From positions 1,302,001 to 1,366,000 of the forward strand of contig CP128857.1 of NCBI GenBank assembly GCA_030388725.1: a stretch of DNA of 64,000 nucleotides, given 5' to 3'. The DNA is from Prodigiosinella aquatilis. Its GTDB lineage: Bacteria > Pseudomonadota > Gammaproteobacteria > Enterobacterales > Enterobacteriaceae. The position numbers were made by a program, and so were the translations under genes. Below, piece by piece: positions 8,791 to 17,662 of this stretch. Position 1 is the stretch's first letter; every line of letters begins with the position of its first letter. The notes under the pieces are model-generated. The model did no database searches. It had not been told where the DNA came from and worked only from the letters and a program-made list of their open reading frames with translations.

Positions 8791-9342
8791 TTAAATAATT
8801 GCCTTTAGATAAAACGTGGGAAACCCCGTTGATTCATCATTCCGAAAGGTGAATTGCAGGGGTTCACTGGCATCGCGTGCAATAGTCAGTAACCCCATAT
8901 CAGCGCCTTTGCTCTGGGGCGGGGTATCATCACGTAACGAGGCTTTGTAGGCGAGTTTGATTTCTTCGAGCGTCATGTGACGTAGCGGTTCCAGACGCAC
9001 TCGCAGTTTTTCCATGTCATAGGGATGGACCCGATTGGCACAGAGTAGATAGTATTTCCCTGCTTCATGGCCGATGCATACCAATCCATGCCGCATTTCA
9101 TTTGGGTGATCAATTGATGTCAGATTAGCGGCTGAATAGCGGATGATGTTCTGAACTATTTCTACAAAACTGGAAAACAATTTGCGGCGAACATTGGCAG
9201 GTACCTGTTTTTTTTCCAGTTGCAATTTCACTGTCTCCGCCAGGGAACAGATGATATTTTGTGAAAAGTACCCCACGTAATACAGTGTAAGATCCTGCTG
9301 TTGTGTAAGGTCAAAAAAACCGTCGTAATTCGTGTCTGACAT
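8791..9342 (-). CDS. siaB: SiaB family protein kinase (DUF6272)
   Basis: GHKL-type serine/threonine kinase of 183 residues, related to anti-sigma-factor kinases. The ATP-fold is recognisable from the helix FSSFVEIVQNIIRYSA (N-box with E and N) near residue 65. A glycine-rich lid follows (SKGADMGLLTIARDA) near residue 150. The N-terminus, FDLTQQQDLTLYYVGYFSQ, is typical of the SiaB group. It sits 30 bases downstream of siaA and directly before siaC. Predicted to phosphorylate SiaC, keeping the cyclase SiaD off; antagonist of the SiaA phosphatase. Confidence 0.88.
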   Translation of the reverse strand: MSDTNYDGFFDLTQQQDLTLYYVGYFSQNIICSLAETVKLQLEKKQVPANVRRKLFSSFVEIVQNIIRYSAANLTSIDHPNEMRHGLVCIGHEAGKYYLLCANRVHPYDMEKLRVRLEPLRHMTLEEIKLAYKASLRDDTPPQSKGADMGLLTIARDASEPLQFTFRNDESTGFPTFYLKAII

Positions 9343-9372
9343 ATCGTTGAACCACCCAATTGATAATCTCGT

Positions 9373-10602
9373 TTATTGCCTGAAACCCCAAAATGTCAGA
9401 TCGTCTCGTCGATATTGTTCGCCTTGCCAGGCGTTATGTTGCTGCATTAACTGGTTGGCCAGTTCATGCATCGGGAGTGTTTGAAAACGCAGCAACAAGT
9501 TTTGCAAGCGACGCTTACCAAACATGATCTGTCGTTCATCACCGATCTGATCGGTCAGTCCATCGGTGGTCGTGAAAACAATATCTTGTGGTGCCAGCGT
9601 TTGTTGGAACGCTGGCCAAGTGTAGTCATAAGGTGTGTCAGTATACCCAACGCCCATGCGATCGTTCTCAAGCATAGTGATTTCACTATTTCGGGCTTTA
9701 AGTATGAAAGCGGGTATGCGCGCACTGGCCCAGTTAAGGGTAGATGAGGCGGTTTCCATAAACATAAGAATGGCGTCGCAGCCATCATTAGAGGAGGGTT
9801 TCTGTCCGACATGATTAATCTGCCCCAATGTATCTTTGATGTGGCGATTGATAGTCTGCAATAGCTGTGCGGGTTGTTCCGGTCCATGTAGGGTTAGCGC
9901 CATCTCCAGTGCCGAGGCAAAAATCAGTGTCATGAACGCACCAGGAACACCATGACCGGTACAATCCGCCACTACGGCCAGCCAGCCATGAGCATAGGGT
10001 TTGAAGTAGTAACAGTCTCCCCCGACACAATCACGCGGTTCCCATATCAGACACCACTCTGCCAACGTTTCAGACATTGCCTGATGTGAGGATGACAGCA
10101 TCGCTCCCTGGATAACGCTGGCATACTCAATGCTCTGCATGATTTGCCGGTGTTTTTGTGCATGCATATCGGCAACGTTTTTAATTAAGTCAATGCCCAC
10201 GCCAATGCCGAGATATTGCCCTTGTTCAACGATGATAAACCCATCAGTCAGAAATTTATCGCCGGTAATCACCGCTTTATCTGTTACGTCACTTAAGGAG
10301 GCAGAAGCCTCTACTACCAGCGGATTTTTATCCATGAAAGCAATGCAGCTTTTTCTATCGTACAACTCGCGATAGAAAGGACGGGCCATCTGAGAGAGGA
10401 AAATATTCCGGTTGATTAATCCGAATGGTCGGCCATTTTCGACCACTGGTAAGCTGACCAGATCTTTATGCTGACCAAAGATCTGTAATACGCTGGCATT
10501 TTCCGTAGCCGGAGAAACATCGGGTGTCGTAATACACAAGTCGCGCGCACTGGGAGAATGCACTGAGGGTAACCGTGGCTTCGGGGCAGATAAGGTATGC
10601 AT
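9373..10602 (-). CDS. siaA: SiaA-type PP2C/SpoIIE phosphatase with CBS-like input domain
   Basis: First gene of the sia operon; predicted to dephosphorylate SiaC and thereby activate SiaD. From ATG 10602 the product is 409 residues. A leftward TTG start at 10644 gives 14 more, but neither has a strong ribosome-binding site. Residues about 35-165 form a CBS-pair-like module (LVSLPVVENGRPFGLINR, MDKNPLVVEA, FIIVEQGQYLGIG). A short helix leads to the SpoIIE PP2C domain, with metal motifs GGDCYYF, VVADCTGHGVPGAFMT and TTDGLTDQ. There is no transmembrane or HAMP segment, unlike the membrane-anchored Pseudomonas SiaA. The input is therefore probably a cytosolic ligand such as a nucleotide (inference). 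Confidence 0.85.
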   Translation of the reverse strand: MHTLSAPKPRLPSVHSPSARDLCITTPDVSPATENASVLQIFGQHKDLVSLPVVENGRPFGLINRNIFLSQMARPFYRELYDRKSCIAFMDKNPLVVEASASLSDVTDKAVITGDKFLTDGFIIVEQGQYLGIGVGIDLIKNVADMHAQKHRQIMQSIEYASVIQGAMLSSSHQAMSETLAEWCLIWEPRDCVGGDCYYFKPYAHGWLAVVADCTGHGVPGAFMTLIFASALEMALTLHGPEQPAQLLQTINRHIKDTLGQINHVGQKPSSNDGCDAILMFMETASSTLNWASARIPAFILKARNSEITMLENDRMGVGYTDTPYDYTWPAFQQTLAPQDIVFTTTDGLTDQIGDERQIMFGKRRLQNLLLRFQTLPMHELANQLMQQHNAWQGEQYRRDDLTFWGFRQ

Positions 10603-11048
10603 GGGTATCTTAACAGTAAGATTATTCTGGATAAAACATAACAACCCTATATGACGAATTCATGACGTTATTCCGCAACTATTGCTTTCTGTGACTGGGT
10701 AATAGGGATGGTATGGGTCGGCGAGTCTTGTCGATGTCGTGAGGGGAATAGTGTGAATATTTCTTATAAGCTCAATAATTGAACACTATTATTCCAATTA
10801 TGTATTAACAAAAAAATTAACATGGCCGATATATTTCATATGCTAGTAACTGTAAGTATTTTTACAAAATAAGTAATAAGCGTTAGTAAATGTAACGGCA
10901 TGGTACTTTATTCATTTTTTTTTCATAAATTATTTTTATATGGAAAAAGGTTATATGTATTGATGGGGTGGTCAGATTTCTCAATTTCATTCTTTTGCTT
11001 GACCGAGTTGTGCGTGAACCACGACTGACAATTGCCACCATCAGAAAT
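10603..11048. other. AT-rich intergenic region with sia promoter side
   Basis: About 450 bases with long A/T runs and no convincing gene on either strand. It must hold the promoter of the leftward siaABCD operon and probably that of the rightward gene at 11282. The open frames at 10883-11110 (-) and 10968-11204 (+) lie mostly inside the repeat element and have no domain. Confidence 0.5.
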
Positions 11049-11245
11049 ATGTGCCCAATAGATTTCGAGTTGCAGGAAGGCGGTAAGCTAAAGCATTCCG
11101 ATGAGCTCACTCAGGTGAATGATTTGAGGAGTGACAAATCTGCCAGAAGCATACTGCTTACCACGGTCCCTAAGGCGGATTTCAGGAATGGACCGAGTAA
11201 CTGAACGCAGCCAACGCATCGATAACTTGAAAGATGATGGGTATA
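11049..11245 (+). repeat. Intergenic repeat element, copy A
   Basis: About 197 bases with imperfect inverted ends: TGCCCAATAGATTTCGAGTT at the left against CTTGAAAGATGATGGGTATA at the right. It shares ends and internal blocks (CCGATGAGCTCACTCAGGT, GTAACTGAACGC) with copies at 28466-28672 and 40504-40594. It ends 36 bases before the start codon of the next gene. Confidence 0.75.
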
Positions 11246-11281
11246 CAGAGGTTTAATTCAATAGACGAAAGGAGTTACGTC

Positions 11282-11884
11282 GTGGCTATATCGGGTCTTG
11301 AAACACATAGTCAGAATGTAAAGTCTTTTTACCCGCTCATAACAACCATAAGTTCAGTGAGTAAAGGGGATTTATCCTCGGTACCTACAAGTAATGATGC
11401 GCTGGCGAACTTATTTACTAACCCTGATGCGAGTACGAAGGTCACGTTATCCCCTGACGGAAAAAATAAGTCAAATGCTTCCAAATTAGCTGAAAGTATT
11501 AGTGACTTTCAGGGAAAAACCGCAGAGCAGGAAGTCAGGGACAAACAGGAAAAACAAAGAGAAGGCGTGTCTCCAAAACATTCTCTGGAGATGATGAATG
11601 GTATTCCATTGTATGGTGGAACGTTAGTCTCCATGACTAGTTACCCGGATGGTAGTTGGAAAGCGTTTGATGTGTTTACCGGTCAACCGGTGACATCCGA
11701 AAATGCCGCACGGATGAATCAGCAAAACAGCAGTAAAAATCTGGATATGTTTACTTTTTATAGCCAGGGGACATATAAAGGCATGTCTGCTGCTGAAATC
11801 TACGAAAAGATACAACAGATGCTGAGTATGGAGTCTGACGGTATGACCTGGAAAGTCATCGGTTCATCGGATCTCTTCCCTTAA
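11282..11884 (+). CDS. Unrecognised 200-residue protein
   Basis: I do not recognise this protein. GTG 11282 is chosen because AAAGGAG (11268-11274) lies seven bases upstream; the ATG at 11234 falls inside the preceding repeat and has no such site. The product is hydrophilic with no signal peptide or membrane segment. The N-terminal 80 residues are Ser/Thr/Asn-rich and low in structure. A lysine/glutamate helix follows (EQEVRDKQEKQREG). The C-terminal half looks folded (MNGIPLYGGTLVSMTSYPDG, GMSAAEIYEKIQQML). The disordered-then-folded layout would suit a secreted effector or a surface-associated protein, but this is speculation. It has no operon partner. Confidence 0.7.
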   Translation: MAISGLETHSQNVKSFYPLITTISSVSKGDLSSVPTSNDALANLFTNPDASTKVTLSPDGKNKSNASKLAESISDFQGKTAEQEVRDKQEKQREGVSPKHSLEMMNGIPLYGGTLVSMTSYPDGSWKAFDVFTGQPVTSENAARMNQQNSSKNLDMFTFYSQGTYKGMSAAEIYEKIQQMLSMESDGMTWKVIGSSDLFP

Positions 11885-11994
11885 ACCGGTTAAGCGTGAG
11901 GATATGCTGAACGTCCGGTATGATGCTTTCCGGTTACGCCACTAACTGAGGTTGGGTGTTTTTTTATTTTTTCGAATCACTGCCTTGTTTCTAT

Positions 11995-12885
11995 TTATTT
12001 TGCCAGGGCAGTTTTTTCAAGACGGTTAAGCACAATTTTTAATACTTTATTCAGTAACTTGTCCTGTCGTAGGACAATACTTAGTGTGCGGCTGAGTGGT
12101 GGTGTTAGCGCATGGGCGCAGACACCACGCCGTAATAATTCGGGTGTCACGGCTATGCGGGGAATAATGCTGTATCCCAATCCAGCGACCACCATTTCCT
12201 TGATAGCTTCAATACTGCCCAACTCCATCACCGGAACGTTTTTTTCCCCCGAGGCACTGAACCAGTCATCAATCAGACTGCGGGTACTGCTGCCTGATTC
12301 AAATACAATTAAGGGTAAACGATTCAGTGTCGCGGCATCGAAAAGGAGGGCTGTGGCACAGTCTTTACTTAATATCGCGACGAATTCATCTTCCAGTAAG
12401 GGTGAGATAACAAGATTTCGTCCGCTAGCCGGCATTGTGACCAACGCGGCATCAATCTGATTATCTGCCACGGCTTTGACAATGTCCCGTGTATTGCCGG
12501 TGCGAATGCCGACAGTAATTCGCGGATAATCTTGTCGAAGTTCACGAAGCAGGGGGGGCATCAGATGAATGCAAGCTGTGGCGCCAGTCCCCAGTACCAC
12601 ACTGCCGATGGCATCCTGTGAATAATCAGCCATGGCCTGTTGTACATCATCGAGTACAACCCTGACTCGTTCAGCTTGTGCCAGTAGTGTTTCTCCCGCC
12701 GGGGTCGGGCGGAGTTTTTTTCCGGCACGTTCCACCAGTCGCAATCCAAAATAGTGCTCTAACTGACGAACCTGTAGGCTGACTGCCGGTTGTGTCAGCC
12801 CGAGAATATCTCCGGCGGCTGAAAAACTGCTTTCCCGCACAACAATGGCAAATGTTGCCAACAGATCCGGATTCAACCTGGCCAT
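11995..12885 (-). CDS. LysR-family transcriptional regulator
   Basis: A 296-residue regulator. The helix-turn-helix (residues about 5-65) reads FAIVVRESSFSAAGDILGLT then QPAVSLQVRQLEHYFG, a classic LysR pattern. The effector-binding domain starts near residue 90 (GSVVLGTGATACIHLMPPLL) and keeps GNTRDIV and LGYSIIPRIAV, resembling CysB/CbbR-like members. It is divergent from a phosphinothricin-type acetyltransferase across 96 bases, which is the most likely target (inference from layout). Inducer unknown. Confidence 0.92.
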   Translation of the reverse strand: MARLNPDLLATFAIVVRESSFSAAGDILGLTQPAVSLQVRQLEHYFGLRLVERAGKKLRPTPAGETLLAQAERVRVVLDDVQQAMADYSQDAIGSVVLGTGATACIHLMPPLLRELRQDYPRITVGIRTGNTRDIVKAVADNQIDAALVTMPASGRNLVISPLLEDEFVAILSKDCATALLFDAATLNRLPLIVFESGSSTRSLIDDWFSASGEKNVPVMELGSIEAIKEMVVAGLGYSIIPRIAVTPELLRRGVCAHALTPPLSRTLSIVLRQDKLLNKVLKIVLNRLEKTALAK

Positions 12886-12981
12886 AGCAAAGTTTCCTTT
12901 ATACCGTGTATAAGTTTCAGGCTCTATTCACCAGAAAATGAAAGTTTTACTCTCATTGCTAAACATCAATAAGGAATATGC

Positions 12982-13515
12982 ATGAGCCCGGTCGTTATTG
13001 AAGAAGCTAAAGATCATCACATCGCTGCGATTCAGACGATATATAGCCATCATGTTCTGCATGGTATCGCAACCTTTGAGACAGAACCTCCCGATATTGC
13101 CGAAATGCAGGCTCGTCTCAGGAATGTCCGCGCTGAAAAGCTACCCTGGCTGGTGGCGTTGCGAGACAATCTGGTGATTGGCTATTGTTATCTCTCGCTG
13201 TATCGCACACGTCGGGCATACCGTTTTACCGTGGAAGATTCAGTCTATATTCATCCTGATGGCCAAGGGCAAGGTGTCGGGAAAAAGCTCCTGTCGACGG
13301 CACTGACATTGGCGGAAAGCCAGGGTTACCGGCAGATGATTTCTGTAATAGGAAATAGCGAAAACCATGCTTCGCTGAGATTGCATCAATCTCTGGGCTT
13401 TGAAATGGTTGGCACATTGCGTTCAGTTGGCATGAAACATGGACGCTGGGTGGATACGGTATTACTTCAGCGAGCGCTGGGTGCCAGCGATACCACATTA
13501 CCGGATGAAGCCTGA
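12982..13515 (+). CDS. GNAT N-acetyltransferase, phosphinothricin/amino-acid type
   Basis: Acetyl-CoA-dependent N-acetyltransferase of 177 residues. Features of the PAT/MddA (YncA) group are IQTIYSHHVLHGIATFETEP at the N-terminus, YRFTVEDSVYIHPDGQGQGV with the acetyl-CoA loop QGQGVGKKL, and HASLRLHQSLGFEMVG followed by KHGRWVDTVLLQR. This group acetylates phosphinothricin, methionine sulfone/sulfoximine or similar amino acids. It lies opposite the LysR gene at 11995-12885. The ATG 12982 follows AAGGAATATGC. It is distinct from the related enzyme at 21027-21554. Confidence 0.9.
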   Translation: MSPVVIEEAKDHHIAAIQTIYSHHVLHGIATFETEPPDIAEMQARLRNVRAEKLPWLVALRDNLVIGYCYLSLYRTRRAYRFTVEDSVYIHPDGQGQGVGKKLLSTALTLAESQGYRQMISVIGNSENHASLRLHQSLGFEMVGTLRSVGMKHGRWVDTVLLQRALGASDTTLPDEA

Positions 13516-13517
13516 TA

Positions 13518-13549
13518 AACACCATGCGCCACCGGCGACGCATGGTGTT
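13518..13549. terminator. Perfect inverted repeat between convergent genes
   Basis: An 11-bp perfect stem pairs AACACCATGCG (13518-13528) with 13539-13549 around a 10-base loop. It starts two bases after the acetyltransferase stop codon and precedes the convergent MFS gene. There is no clear T run, so it may act as an mRNA 3'-end stabiliser or a weak terminator. Confidence 0.5.
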
Positions 13550-13577
13550 GCAGTCCGTTGCGTCAATTATCGAGACA

Positions 13578-14858
13578 TCAGTGATGGGTCTGCTGTGTTT
13601 TCCACAAGGCAGTCACACTCAGTAATGCCACTATCATCAGGTAATAGCTGGGGGCCAGGCTGCTACCGGTTGCACTGATCAGCAGTGTGCAGATAAACGG
13701 TGCGAAGCCGCCAAAGACCGTTACGGAGACGTTATAGCTGATGGCCATGCCGCTGGCACGGGTAGATACCGGAAACAGGTCTGCCATCATGGAAGGAACG
13801 GCAGAGAAATAAACCGACTTCAGTAGCGCCATCCAAGCGACCACGATGATGAGAGATAGTGGCGAAAGGTATTTTGTCATCAGCCAGAATGCCGGATAGA
13901 TGGTGATGATAAGTAACAGCAGTGCCACCCACATAAGCGGCAGACGGCCGATTTTTTCTGCCCACAGTCCCATCAAAGGTGTGACAACGGTCAGGATAAT
14001 ACCGGCGATCAGTGTGGCGCTGAATGCGGTAGTCGAGGCCAGATGCAATGTCTTGGTGGCATATGTTGGTACATAATTCAGCATGTAATTGATGGCGGTT
14101 GAAATCACCATCAAACCGATAGCGGTAAAAAACAGGCTCTTCTGACGGGTGAAAATCGTTTTTACCGGCGTGGCGTTTTTTTCCGCCTGTTGGAAACTGT
14201 CCGGCTCATGAATGTGCCGGCGAATGTACAACCCAACCGGCCCGATCATTAATCCGAAAGCGAAAGGAATACGCCATCCCCAGTCCTGAATCTGCGTTTC
14301 GCTCAGAAATTGTGATAATCCCAGGCCGAACGCTGACGCCAACAAAGTGCTGGCGCCCTGGGTAGCAAACTGCCAACTGGCAATAAAGGCCCGGCGCTCG
14401 GGAAAGTGCTCAACCAGAAAGGCGGTAGAACTGCCGAATTCTCCACCCGCAGAGAAACCCTGAATCAGGCGGGCCAGGATAATCAGGATGGGGGCCGCCA
14501 GGCCAATCGCCGCGTAGGTTGGCATAAATGTAATGATAGCGCCGCCCAGTAGCATCAGGCTGATGGAGAGCAGCAAGGACGCTTTGCGTCCGGCGCGATC
14601 GGCATAGGCACCCAGCACCACAGCGCCCAGTGGACGAATCAGAAACGCTATACCAAAACTGCCGAAGGTCAGTAGCAAGGAGACTGCCGAATCTTGGGTC
14701 GGGAAAAATGCGTGGGCAATATAAATGGCGAAAAAACCATACACTGCGATATCAAACCACTCCAACGCGTTACCGATGCACGTGGCAAACAGCGTTTTGT
14801 ACAGACTGGGACGGAGCGTTGCAGCGGGTGAATCAAGCTGGCTGGATAATGTACTCAT
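13578..14858 (-). CDS. MFS transporter, metabolite:H+ symporter (ProP/CitA-like)
   Basis: Inner-membrane secondary transporter of 426 residues with twelve predicted helices. The MHS-family signature is clear: LYKTLFATCIGNALEWFDIA, GFFAIYIAHAFFP, FLIRPLGAVVLGAYADRAGR (the MFS loop 2-3 motif) and RLIQGFSAGGEFGSST. Members import citrate, proline/betaine, alpha-ketoglutarate or similar organic acids with protons. The gene starts eight bases after the M20 peptidase stop, so the two form an operon under the divergent LysR at 16457. The transported compound is probably the peptidase substrate or product (inference). Confidence 0.92.
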   Translation of the reverse strand: MSTLSSQLDSPAATLRPSLYKTLFATCIGNALEWFDIAVYGFFAIYIAHAFFPTQDSAVSLLLTFGSFGIAFLIRPLGAVVLGAYADRAGRKASLLLSISLMLLGGAIITFMPTYAAIGLAAPILIILARLIQGFSAGGEFGSSTAFLVEHFPERRAFIASWQFATQGASTLLASAFGLGLSQFLSETQIQDWGWRIPFAFGLMIGPVGLYIRRHIHEPDSFQQAEKNATPVKTIFTRQKSLFFTAIGLMVISTAINYMLNYVPTYATKTLHLASTTAFSATLIAGIILTVVTPLMGLWAEKIGRLPLMWVALLLLIITIYPAFWLMTKYLSPLSLIIVVAWMALLKSVYFSAVPSMMADLFPVSTRASGMAISYNVSVTVFGGFAPFICTLLISATGSSLAPSYYLMIVALLSVTALWKTQQTHH

Positions 14859-14866
14859 GGTTCACC

Positions 14867-16294
14867 TCAGCGAATGTCAGAAGATGCGCGGTGCGCACGG
14901 TGTCTGGCCAAAATATCGTTTCCCTGTTCCCCTAGTTGCCAGAACAGCCTGGTCATTATCTGTAGCCCTTCCCGGGCGACGGAGATCAGCATATGTTCGT
15001 CCACGGCGTGCTGACCGCAGGCAGGATATGAATGCGGGATCCATAATGTCGGTAACCCAAGGATATCGGCAAAAACTTCATTGGGCAGAGAACCACCGAG
15101 GTTAGGTAATAGTGCCGGTTTTTTATCGCTGCTCTGACGCATGATATCCAGTGTCCAGTTCACCAGTGGGTCGGTTGGATCCAACCGGGTGGCAGGTGTG
15201 CCTCGGACTTCTGAAATATCAACCATGGTAAATCCCTGGGCATCCAGATGGTGCCGAAGATGCTGGGCCAGATTCCGCCAGTCGGTTCCGATCACAAAAC
15301 GTAGTTGGCAGACAGCCGTGGCGTGCCCGGGGATAGCATTCATGGGGCGCTGTGGATTTCCTGTCAAGAAGGCCAGTATTTCCAAGGTGTTCCAGCCGAA
15401 TAGTCGTTCGGATGCTGTTAATCCTGCTTCTCCCCATTGACTATCGATATCAGGATCGGTGGCATTGCCACCTGGGGTAATATCGCTGAGGATATCCCGC
15501 AATGCGGGAGTCAAATGTGGTGGCTTCAGTGCTTCAACTTGCAATTGACCCTGTTGGTTTACCAGACTGGCGATAGCGTTGGCTAACTGAGTTCCGGGAT
15601 TGCTTAACAAGCCTCCCCAGTTACCAGAGTGGTAGTCTTTGTTGCGGGCATGAATACTCAAACGGAAATTGATGCAGCCGCGGGATCCGAGAAATAACGT
15701 AGGGCGTTCTGCATTTAGACGCGGACCATCGGAGGCAATAAATATATCCGCTTGCAACTGTTCTCGATATTGCTGGCAGACTTCAGCTAATCCAGGGGAG
15801 CTGATTTCCTCCCCCATTTCAAAAATCCATTTGCAGTTAAAGCCTAACCGTCCACCACGCGCTTGGTAAACCTGTTCTAGTGCAGTGAAATTGATGGAGT
15901 GCTGGCCTTTGTTATCTGCGCTGCCCCGTCCGTACCAACGGTCACCGTCTTCAGTCAATTGCCACGGAGAACGACCGTTGCTCCAGTTTTCATCATCACC
16001 GAACACCACATCCCCATGACCGTAGCAAAGCAGTGTGGGAAGAGCGGTGTTTTCGGTTCGAGTCGCCAGCAGAAAAGGGCGATGGGTGGCTTGCGGGTTA
16101 TCTACCTGGTGCAGTTCAAAACCCATAGTTTGCAATGTGGGTATGATTTCAGCATTGAGATAATGGTACAGCGCCTCGTTACGATCGTGGCGCTGGCTTT
16201 CGGTGGCGATGGCAACGCGCCGTGCCAGTATCTGTTTAAAATTTCCGCTATCAAAAAAGTCCAGTGCTTGTCTTACGGCTTGTTCAACGGTCAT
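14867..16294 (-). CDS. M20-family metallopeptidase (ArgE/DapE-like)
   Basis: Dinuclear-zinc hydrolase of 475 residues that cleaves N-acyl-amino acids or dipeptides. Metal and catalytic residues are visible: CYGHGDVVF (His, catalytic Asp), GRGSADNKGQH (bridging Asp), FEMGEEISSPG (catalytic Glu-Glu), IASDGPRLN (Asp) and PACGQHAVDEH (distal His). The insert between residues about 205 and 325 is the dimerisation/lid domain. Length is within the range of carnosinase-like dipeptidases. First gene of a two-gene operon with the MFS transporter, and divergent from a LysR gene 162 bases away. Cytoplasmic: no signal peptide. Substrate unknown. Confidence 0.92.
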   Translation of the reverse strand: MTVEQAVRQALDFFDSGNFKQILARRVAIATESQRHDRNEALYHYLNAEIIPTLQTMGFELHQVDNPQATHRPFLLATRTENTALPTLLCYGHGDVVFGDDENWSNGRSPWQLTEDGDRWYGRGSADNKGQHSINFTALEQVYQARGGRLGFNCKWIFEMGEEISSPGLAEVCQQYREQLQADIFIASDGPRLNAERPTLFLGSRGCINFRLSIHARNKDYHSGNWGGLLSNPGTQLANAIASLVNQQGQLQVEALKPPHLTPALRDILSDITPGGNATDPDIDSQWGEAGLTASERLFGWNTLEILAFLTGNPQRPMNAIPGHATAVCQLRFVIGTDWRNLAQHLRHHLDAQGFTMVDISEVRGTPATRLDPTDPLVNWTLDIMRQSSDKKPALLPNLGGSLPNEVFADILGLPTLWIPHSYPACGQHAVDEHMLISVAREGLQIMTRLFWQLGEQGNDILARHRAHRASSDIR

Positions 16295-16456
16295 GGTTAC
16301 CCTGTCTTGTCATGCCTTATGGGGCTGTTTGGTTTTTTTAATGTTTATTGGTTTCTAAACCAAAACTCAGCCTTGCCACAATAATAATAATTGCAAGCAA
16401 GCATTGCTTTTAATATAAATCTCTTTGCACAAAAAAGAGGCGGACTGGGGATTCTC

Positions 16457-17389
16457 ATGCACAGTAGTGAAATACGTTATTTTCTGGCTGTCGCGAATAT
16501 GGGTTCGTTAAGTGCGGCCAGCCAGCAATTGTTCGTGGCGGTTTCCGCCATTAGCCGGCAGATTCAGAAGTTGGAAACGCGGATTGGTGTACCGCTGTTC
16601 GAGCGTCATGCCCGCGGTATGGTTTTGACCGATGCCGGGCAGATTCTGGAAAACCATGTGCGCAAAAGCCTGATGGATATGGACTATGCCATCGCTGAAA
16701 TTCAAGGATTGAAGGCGGTACGGCGTACGTTTGTGCGCGTTGCCTGTACTGATGGCATGGCATTTGATCTGCTGCCAGGATTGTTTGCCCGTTTCCGGCA
16801 ATCAACACCGTCAGTGACGTTTCACTTGGTGGTGGGTTCCGCTATGCAGGTTTCAGAAATGGTGCGTAATGGTGAATGTGATATCGCCTTGCAGTTTTGT
16901 CTGGCGCCAGAACGAGGTGTTGAGGTTATCGCCGTCTATCCCGCACCAGTTTTGCTGCTGATGAGGGACGAACATCCGCTGGCACGGAAAAAAATACACA
17001 TGGAGGATCTGCATGAATTCCCGCTAGCGCTTTCACATTCGGGCACCACTATTCGCCAACTATTTGATCTGTCATGTCGGATGAGCGGGACATTTCTTGA
17101 ACCCACGCTTAGCTGTAACAATTTCTCCGCTCTTTACTACTTCACATTACAGACTCCGAATGCCATTACCGCTTGTAGCCATTTTTCCGTGTTGTATCGG
17201 GCGCGAGAAGATAATTTGACGTTGAAATCGGTGGACAGTGAGCAGCTTAGCCAGCGAACACTCCAGGTACAAACCATGGCCGGAAAGCATCGCTCGGTAG
17301 CACTGAGTTATTTTATCGATTTTCTTACCGATGAACTGCGTCGGGAAAACGAAAGGTTTTTACGGAATATAGCCCTGAACGCATGTTAA
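16457..17389 (+). CDS. LysR-family transcriptional regulator
   Basis: A 310-residue regulator from ATG 16457, where the family N-terminus MHSSEIRYFLAVANMGSLSA begins. The frame is open for 22 more codons upstream without a convincing start. HTH: SLSAASQQLFVAVSAISRQI. The effector domain starts near residue 90, and VYPAPVLLLMRDEHPLA is a typical domain-2 strand. It faces away from the M20 peptidase-MFS operon and is its probable regulator. The 161-base intergenic gap holds both promoters. Confidence 0.9.
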   Translation: MHSSEIRYFLAVANMGSLSAASQQLFVAVSAISRQIQKLETRIGVPLFERHARGMVLTDAGQILENHVRKSLMDMDYAIAEIQGLKAVRRTFVRVACTDGMAFDLLPGLFARFRQSTPSVTFHLVVGSAMQVSEMVRNGECDIALQFCLAPERGVEVIAVYPAPVLLLMRDEHPLARKKIHMEDLHEFPLALSHSGTTIRQLFDLSCRMSGTFLEPTLSCNNFSALYYFTLQTPNAITACSHFSVLYRAREDNLTLKSVDSEQLSQRTLQVQTMAGKHRSVALSYFIDFLTDELRRENERFLRNIALNAC

Positions 17390-17662
17390 TCGCGATTGGT
17401 ACGGTTACCGCGCCCGAAAAGATAATAATTACAGCTTAAAATGAAAATTTAAATAAGATTTCGAAAATAATGATTAGATATAGTTATTTGAGCTTTACCA
17501 TTTAAATATGTTACCCGCTATCGTAGGCATGTGGTATGTACCTGAAAACGATGCATGTTAGCCGTTATATTGTGAGATTCGCATTATCGTGATGGTGTTG
17601 AGTTAAAAAATAGCGCATTGATGCGCTGACAGTGGCTTGTTAATGAAAAGGATGAAGTTGGC

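Noticed and set aside
10968..11204. 78-codon plus-strand frame
   Set aside because: Mostly made of the intergenic repeat (copy A); no domain or start site.
17390..17662. MetJ box before the first MetE-like gene
   Set aside because: No pair of adjacent 8-mers close to AGACGTCT was found.
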